DNA of 64,000 nt from Phycisphaerales bacterium (GTDB taxonomy: Bacteria; Planctomycetota; Phycisphaerae; Phycisphaerales; SM1A02): assembly GCA_014238125.1 (NCBI GenBank), contig JABABS010000093.1:1-64000 (forward strand), written 5' to 3'. Positions within the stretch are counted from its first letter, which is position 1. Every line of letters begins with the position of its first letter. The translations under genes were made by a program, and so were the position numbers. Positions 58,700 through 64,000 of the stretch are shown here, one piece after another. The notes below the pieces were generated by a model. It saw only the letters and a list, made by a program, of their open reading frames with translations, was not told where the DNA came from and searched no databases.

Positions 58700-60388
58700 A
58701 TGTACTCTTTACAAACTTACGTTTTTGCAGCATTTCTAACAACTACTGCCATTGCATTGCAACCAGTAACTGTTGAAATGGAACCGATCAATGCAAACGG
58801 CTCGATCACTGAGGTCACTTTGTATAGAGGCCGCGCGGCAATTACGCGTAGAACAGAACTTGATCTTAAAGCGGGAGGCTGGTCTGTTTTCTTCAGAGGT
58901 CTTCCAAGTTCAGCAACGCTTGGTTCCGTTCAAGCAAGCGTAGATGGAGACGCGAAGCTTATCGCAGTAGATACAACAGCATTCCATGTTGAAAAAGATA
59001 CCAACGAATTACTTACAAACATTAATAAGGAAATTGAAGAAGTAGAAGAAAAAATTTCTCTTTCGCAAGCAGTTGAGCAATCCATCAAAATGAAAACATC
59101 TTTTCTTGAGACGCTCGTCCTGCGATCTTCTTCTAAAAAAGAGCAGGCTGTCGATCTTACAGCATTTCAAGAACAACTCGCGTACATCGGTAAACAAATA
59201 GCAATAATCGAGAGTCAAAAACTTGCGAACAAAAAACTTCTAGAAGAGTTGACCAATACACGAAACACACTTATAAAAAGACGAAACAATATTTCGAACG
59301 AAAGCCATGTGCAACAAGACGCAATCATCGACATTGTTGTTTTTAAGCAGGGAACTATCGCTATCGAGATGACATATCTCGTGAACAACGCAACATGGGA
59401 ACCATCGTACTCCATCCGCGCATCTGAAGGTGGTGAATCCATCACAATTGATTACAACGCAAATGCAACACAATACTCAGGTGAAGATTGGAAAGATGTC
59501 AATCTAACACTTTCAACTGCGCAGCCCCAGAGATCTGCTAGTCCACCAAAACTATCGCCATGGTATGTTGACATTTATCAATCTGCACCAACCAAACCAG
59601 CAAGTGCTATGAGATCTCGGGATTCTATGGGGAGTGTTTCAGAAGGTTTTGCTTCGGATGCAGCAGTTGAAGAAATTTCACTTAGCTTGAAACTAGAGCG
59701 AGCCGCTTCTGCAGCTTCCGTTACTGGCAAAGGGCCAGCAGTGAGTTATGTGCTTCCAAGAACAGTCTCTGTCCCATCAAGTAAAAATGACAAGCAAAAA
59801 ACAGCGATCGCTTCAATTGACACTAGTGCGAGCCTCTATCGAGTTGCCGTACCTATGATCACCGATTCTGTTTTTATTCGAAGCGAAGTAACAAATGATT
59901 CGCCATTCATTTTACTGCCGGGCGAAGCATCTATTTTCCACGGAAGTGATTTCGTTGGACGAACATTATTAACAACTGTTGCTCCAAGCGAAACCTTTCA
60001 GCTTGACCTTGGTATCGACCCCAACGTTATTGCGACTCGTACACTGATTGAAAAGAAAACTTCTTCGACTGGTCTCTTTGGAAGTTCCAAAGAAACACTT
60101 TACGATTACCGTGTAGCGATCTCCAATGGTCACGATACTCCACTCGAAATTCGCCTTTGGGACCGCATCCCTGTTTCACAAAATGAAGATATTGCAGTTG
60201 AATTCAAAAATGAATCTACTCCCCTTTCGATTGATGCCACATACCTATCTTCAGATTTCCCCCGTGGTCTCCTCCGGTGGGATCTTACTGTGCCTGCCAA
60301 TAGCACTGGGGATGCGAGTTACTCGCTGACTTGGCAAGTTGACATTGGACGTGGAAAAGATGTAAAAATGACCCCCCTCCCCGAGTGA
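58700..60388 (+). CDS. DUF4139 / mucoidy-inhibitor MuiA-like protein
   Basis: Signal peptide; ITEVTLYRGRAAITRRTELDLKAGGWSVFFRGLP, NNATWEPSYSIRA, DYRVAISNGHDTPLEIRLWDRIPVSQNEDIAVE. Confidence 0.87.
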   Translation: MYSLQTYVFAAFLTTTAIALQPVTVEMEPINANGSITEVTLYRGRAAITRRTELDLKAGGWSVFFRGLPSSATLGSVQASVDGDAKLIAVDTTAFHVEKDTNELLTNINKEIEEVEEKISLSQAVEQSIKMKTSFLETLVLRSSSKKEQAVDLTAFQEQLAYIGKQIAIIESQKLANKKLLEELTNTRNTLIKRRNNISNESHVQQDAIIDIVVFKQGTIAIEMTYLVNNATWEPSYSIRASEGGESITIDYNANATQYSGEDWKDVNLTLSTAQPQRSASPPKLSPWYVDIYQSAPTKPASAMRSRDSMGSVSEGFASDAAVEEISLSLKLERAASAASVTGKGPAVSYVLPRTVSVPSSKNDKQKTAIASIDTSASLYRVAVPMITDSVFIRSEVTNDSPFILLPGEASIFHGSDFVGRTLLTTVAPSETFQLDLGIDPNVIATRTLIEKKTSSTGLFGSSKETLYDYRVAISNGHDTPLEIRLWDRIPVSQNEDIAVEFKNESTPLSIDATYLSSDFPRGLLRWDLTVPANSTGDASYSLTWQVDIGRGKDVKMTPLPE

Positions 60389-60496
60389 AGGTCCTTACTT
60401 TCAAGATCATTTTAAATCCACCATCGCCACTGAGAATGCTACAATGTCTCGTTCCAAGTGAAAGCTCTTTTTTCTTGGCCTGAGGAGCCATTTTTT

Positions 60497-62398
60497 ATGT
60501 TTCGTACCCCCATTTCCACTTATTCGACATCAAAGCAAAACACCACTCGCAAGATTTTACAGTTCTGCCTTATTGGTTTCTGTGCTGCCGCTTTCAGTGG
60601 TTGCTTTGAAGATTCATCTGCAGCAAATGCAAATGACGTTTCGCAGTTGATGTCAGACCTAAACGCTGCTGTTCTTAGCGAGAATGAAGCATCACTTCAA
60701 GCGATCATTACCAAAGCCAACAGGCTCCCCCAAACCGACGGTGTTACGAAAGCAAAAAAACTCATTCTCGCAACTGCAAAAGCAAAATTAGGGAAAATTC
60801 AATACCAAAAGATCTCGAGTGAAACTTCTCAAGTAAGCACTGATTTTCAGTATGCAGTTCGAGTTGCAAACCAAGCATCTTTGTTGCGTAGTACAGCAAA
60901 CGCAATGTCGAATGCTGCAGAACAAAGTTCAGACGATGCCATTGCTGCATTTCAATCAAGCATGGGGCAAGTAAAGAAATCGCTTAATAGCCAACTTGAC
61001 CATGCGCGGAACGAGATTGTGCGGCTCTCACTCGAAAGTGACGAAGCTGCTGCAACCGCAGATAGATTATTTAACGAAGCAAACGAACTTCTCGTCGAGG
61101 CGAATAGTCTCGACGATGTAGAGGGGTTAAAATCATTTAAGCAAGGCATGCGTGTAATGAGAAAATCAGCTCGCGCCCAACTTGCAGCAATTTCAAGTGA
61201 AGTTGAATCGGACATCATTGCAACTCCAATTGTAGATGACGCATCAGCCCAACTTGAAGCAATCGCATTGCAACTAAACGGGATTCGCCATTCAGTGGAA
61301 TTGCTTGGAAATTTCAGGCAAGCCTCGAGAGAAGGTGCTGGGCAACTTCGGTCACTCGCTGACAGCCGAGATAATGAATGCGCCTCAATTCTCACAGATG
61401 CATCTTCTAAGTCAAATGAAATAATCACTCGTTGGACAACAGCCACAGAATTACTCAAGTCATCTTTGCTTTCTCGTGGTGATCAATCTACAAGTTCCAA
61501 ACAAAGCAAGGCGGCATCAGCTTCTTGGAAATTGCAAACCTCTTGGAGCCTTGGACAAATGCAAGAATCACAAGTTCAGTTTCTTGCAGAAGAATGCCAA
61601 GCATTAACTGAAATTATCCGCGCTGGTATCGTGACTGGTACGAGCAAGTGGGAAGCACTCCTTACAAGTTGTCAATCACAACTTGACTCGCTCACTGCTG
61701 CTGCAATCAATTCGTATGAAAGTGCCAAAAAAGCTGCACGAGAACTTGGCCGTGATGGGGAAAGTGCATCCTTCCAACTCGATGTTCGTATCGCTAAATT
61801 GAGTGGAACAGACACGCCAGTGAACCCACAAGTTTCAAACCCATCGACTCCAACTGGAATGGGAAATGATTCGACATCTAACAAAGGATCAACAAGTGGT
61901 TTTAGTACTCCTCAAGATCTTGTCGCCTTTATGATCGAATCGGTTCAGTCTCAATCATCAATCGAGCTATCGAAAATATATGAAACAAAAACAAACGAGC
62001 ATAAGAGTATGCTTGATAAACTTCAGACTCTCTCGAACAACATAATCGGACTAAGAAATACCATCGATTCTTCGTTCGGTGATGGAACGAGTTCAAAAAT
62101 CGAATTGCTTTCTAACTCCATCCTTCCAGATGCAATTGAGCCACATATGATCATCATGGATGGTGATTCAAAAGCAACTTTGCCCGTAAATGCCATTTCT
62201 CTCACGCTTCTAAAAACTGATCGTGGCTGGCTCGTTGACTTTCAATCCCAAGCAGATGCAGAAGGATTTGATGCAAAAAAGTTTGCGAAAGTTGAAAAAC
62301 TAAGCAATGCATTCAAAAAAATTCAAGGTCAAATTGAAAACGGCGAGATAGCCGACAAGGGTCAAATTGAATTTGCAATCATGACTTCCATGATGTAA
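60497..62398 (+). CDS. Hypothetical coiled-coil lipoprotein
   Basis: Lipobox CAAAFSGC; long helical Ala/Ser/Gln-rich region. Confidence 0.75.
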   Translation: MFRTPISTYSTSKQNTTRKILQFCLIGFCAAAFSGCFEDSSAANANDVSQLMSDLNAAVLSENEASLQAIITKANRLPQTDGVTKAKKLILATAKAKLGKIQYQKISSETSQVSTDFQYAVRVANQASLLRSTANAMSNAAEQSSDDAIAAFQSSMGQVKKSLNSQLDHARNEIVRLSLESDEAAATADRLFNEANELLVEANSLDDVEGLKSFKQGMRVMRKSARAQLAAISSEVESDIIATPIVDDASAQLEAIALQLNGIRHSVELLGNFRQASREGAGQLRSLADSRDNECASILTDASSKSNEIITRWTTATELLKSSLLSRGDQSTSSKQSKAASASWKLQTSWSLGQMQESQVQFLAEECQALTEIIRAGIVTGTSKWEALLTSCQSQLDSLTAAAINSYESAKKAARELGRDGESASFQLDVRIAKLSGTDTPVNPQVSNPSTPTGMGNDSTSNKGSTSGFSTPQDLVAFMIESVQSQSSIELSKIYETKTNEHKSMLDKLQTLSNNIIGLRNTIDSSFGDGTSSKIELLSNSILPDAIEPHMIIMDGDSKATLPVNAISLTLLKTDRGWLVDFQSQADAEGFDAKKFAKVEKLSNAFKKIQGQIENGEIADKGQIEFAIMTSMM

Positions 62399-63362
62399 TT
62401 TTATTCCGCAACGCCTCATCATCTGTATTGGCAAGATAATTTTTCGCAACAATCGCTGCGTTTCGCTTCATCATGCCTAACTTTGCCCGCTTCAAGGCAG
62501 AACCTTGAAATGCTTCACGGCGATCTTCTTCTGTCCAATTGAGCACATCTAAAAGATCGAGTGAAGAAACTCTACTCGCGTAGTCGCTATGCACTTCTGA
62601 TGCGATCGTTTTTTCAGTTTGTTGGTTGTGTGGACAAACCTCTTGGCAGATGTCACAGCCAAATATCCACTCGTCCATCGCTTTATGGTATTTTGGATCG
62701 ATCTCACTACGATGTTCAATTGTCAAATAACTAATACACGCACTTGCATTAACCGACCAAGGACTAATTGCGTTGGTAGGACATGCATCGATACACCGAG
62801 TACAACTCCCACATGGATCTACAGCAACATTATGGCTCGTAGCTTCTAACCTCGCGGTCGTAACGATCGCCCCAAGCATCAACCAACTGCCAACACTTTG
62901 GTCAATAAGTAACGTGTTTTTTCCAATTGCACCAAGCCCAGCAGCCGCAGCAAATTCTCGTTCAAATAAAGGAGCTGTATCTACGCACGCTCGGAATGTA
63001 CTTTCTGAATCTAGTTCGCGAAGTACATCGCACACTTTGTGCAATCGTTTCTTCATCACCTTGTGGTAATCTCCACCTCGAGCATATCTTGCAATTTTCC
63101 CGTGACGTGGTGGCAAGGGCTCATCGACGTCGCTGGCGTAACGATCTGCAACGCAAATAATTGAAGTTGCTTCAGGAACAAATACGGTTGGATCGATGCG
63201 GAGATCAACGTTGTTCGCAAGCCACTGCATTTCACCGTGTTTTTCTGCTGCTAACCACTGTTGAAACTCTGTTGACCACTTTGATTTCCGAGCATCTGTT
63301 ACTCCGACAAGGGCGAATCCGTGTTCTTTGGAGATGGAAACAACTTGTTGGGTAGTGAGCAT
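62379..63362 (-). CDS. queG: Epoxyqueuosine reductase
   Basis: GAIGKNTLLIDQSVGSWLMLGAIVTTA, CGSCTRCIDACPTNAI, CDICQEVCPHN. Confidence 0.95.
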   Translation of the reverse strand: MLTTQQVVSISKEHGFALVGVTDARKSKWSTEFQQWLAAEKHGEMQWLANNVDLRIDPTVFVPEATSIICVADRYASDVDEPLPPRHGKIARYARGGDYHKVMKKRLHKVCDVLRELDSESTFRACVDTAPLFEREFAAAAGLGAIGKNTLLIDQSVGSWLMLGAIVTTARLEATSHNVAVDPCGSCTRCIDACPTNAISPWSVNASACISYLTIEHRSEIDPKYHKAMDEWIFGCDICQEVCPHNQQTEKTIASEVHSDYASRVSSLDLLDVLNWTEEDRREAFQGSALKRAKLGMMKRNAAIVAKNYLANTDDEALRNKITSWKS

Positions 63363-63365
63363 GTA

Positions 63366-64000
63366 TCAAAAATCAGGCGTAACAATTTCTAGATTTGCAT
63401 ATTCAAGTACAAGATGTTTTGTACCACTGGGAAAGTCAACTGTCACTGTTGAGCCACGCTCTCTTCTCAAGACACGCTGCACCTTACCAACACCGAAACG
63501 TTTGTGACGAACTACTGTACCGAGCGTAATTTCACTTCCATTTTTAGAAAGCGTGAGTTCGGGTGCAACTTGTGTATTCCACGTATCGACAACTGATTCT
63601 TGGATTGTGTGTGGACCACTCATCTCACACAAAAATCGGCTTGGCATTGCTCTTTCGGTCATACCTCGCTGTGTTCTTCTTAAAGTCGAACTGATATGCA
63701 AATGTTTCCGCGCTCTTGTGATTCCAACAAAACACAACCGCCGTTCTTCTTCCATTTGAGTATCGTCAAATAATGCACGTATATGTGGAAGTAATCCATC
63801 TTCTAGTCCAGCTATGGCAACGAAGTCATACTCCAAACCCTTGGCTGCATGCAAAGTCATAAGTGTCACTGCTCCGATTCTAGGATCGATAGCATCGGAG
63901 TCACTTACAAGAGCAACGTGTTCTAAAAACTCAAAAAGTAATTGCAGAGGTGAAGCACTTTCATCCTCCGATTTTTCTTCAAAATCAGAAGCAGCTGAAA
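63366..64000 (-). CDS. UvrD/PcrA/Rep-like helicase, C-terminal part (truncated by window edge)
   Basis: VTLMTLHAAKGLEYDFVAIAGLEDGLLPH, EEERRLCFVGITRARKHLHIS; frame stays open to the window end. Confidence 0.92.
   Translation of the reverse strand, partial: SAASDFEEKSEDESASPLQLLFEFLEHVALVSDSDAIDPRIGAVTLMTLHAAKGLEYDFVAIAGLEDGLLPHIRALFDDTQMEEERRLCFVGITRARKHLHISSTLRRTQRGMTERAMPSRFLCEMSGPHTIQESVVDTWNTQVAPELTLSKNGSEITLGTVVRHKRFGVGKVQRVLRRERGSTVTVDFPSGTKHLVLEYANLEIVTPDF

Noticed and set aside
60952-61458. 168-aa minus-strand ORF inside the coiled-coil lipoprotein gene
   Set aside because: Ser/Ala-rich antisense frame without independent support.
1-64000. tRNA, rRNA, prophage, transposase or integrase
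   Set aside because: Read for cloverleaf/anticodon-like segments, rRNA-like blocks and integrase/transposase motifs by eye; none recognised, though a tRNAscan/Infernal run would be needed to exclude small RNAs.

Overview
This 64 kb window looks like ordinary chromosome from an AT-rich, probably planctomycete-like (Phycisphaerae-type) bacterium. That placement is an inference from fibro-slime, dockerin-like, PEP-CTERM-like and DUF1573 proteins and a bat/MoxR cluster. I saw no rRNA, tRNA, CRISPR array, transposase or phage gene. Main blocks: (i) umuDC, ppiB and PAP2; (ii) a Cys-rich tandem-repeat secreted protein; (iii) a reductive pyrimidine catabolism locus (preA-like, dihydropyrimidinase, class III aminotransferase, NCS1 permease, beta-ureidopropionase, MMSDH); (iv) large secreted repeat proteins (FG-GAP/TPR, DNase I-like plus GGDD-type repeats, beta-helix); (v) an orphan cytochrome oxidase subunit III-like gene with an inserted c-type haem domain; (vi) msrBA, mgtC, murA; (vii) a minus-strand operon with TPR-YggX, two DUF4190-like proteins, an MlaF-like ATPase, an MlaD/MCE protein and TrmH; (viii) a tightly overlapping 13 kb operon: coiled-coil protein, Fe-type solute-binding lipoprotein, ABC permease fused to an NHL propeller, VWA, MoxR, DUF58, BatA, murD; (ix) nrnA, ribF, NAD-GDH, DUF4139, queG and a partial UvrD-like helicase. 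The observations I rate highest are the oxidase subunit III/cytochrome c insertion, the permease-NHL fusion inside the MoxR/VWA operon, the HEPN-DEDDh coupled pair, and the TPR-YggX fusion. All family names come from motif recognition by eye; no searches were run.
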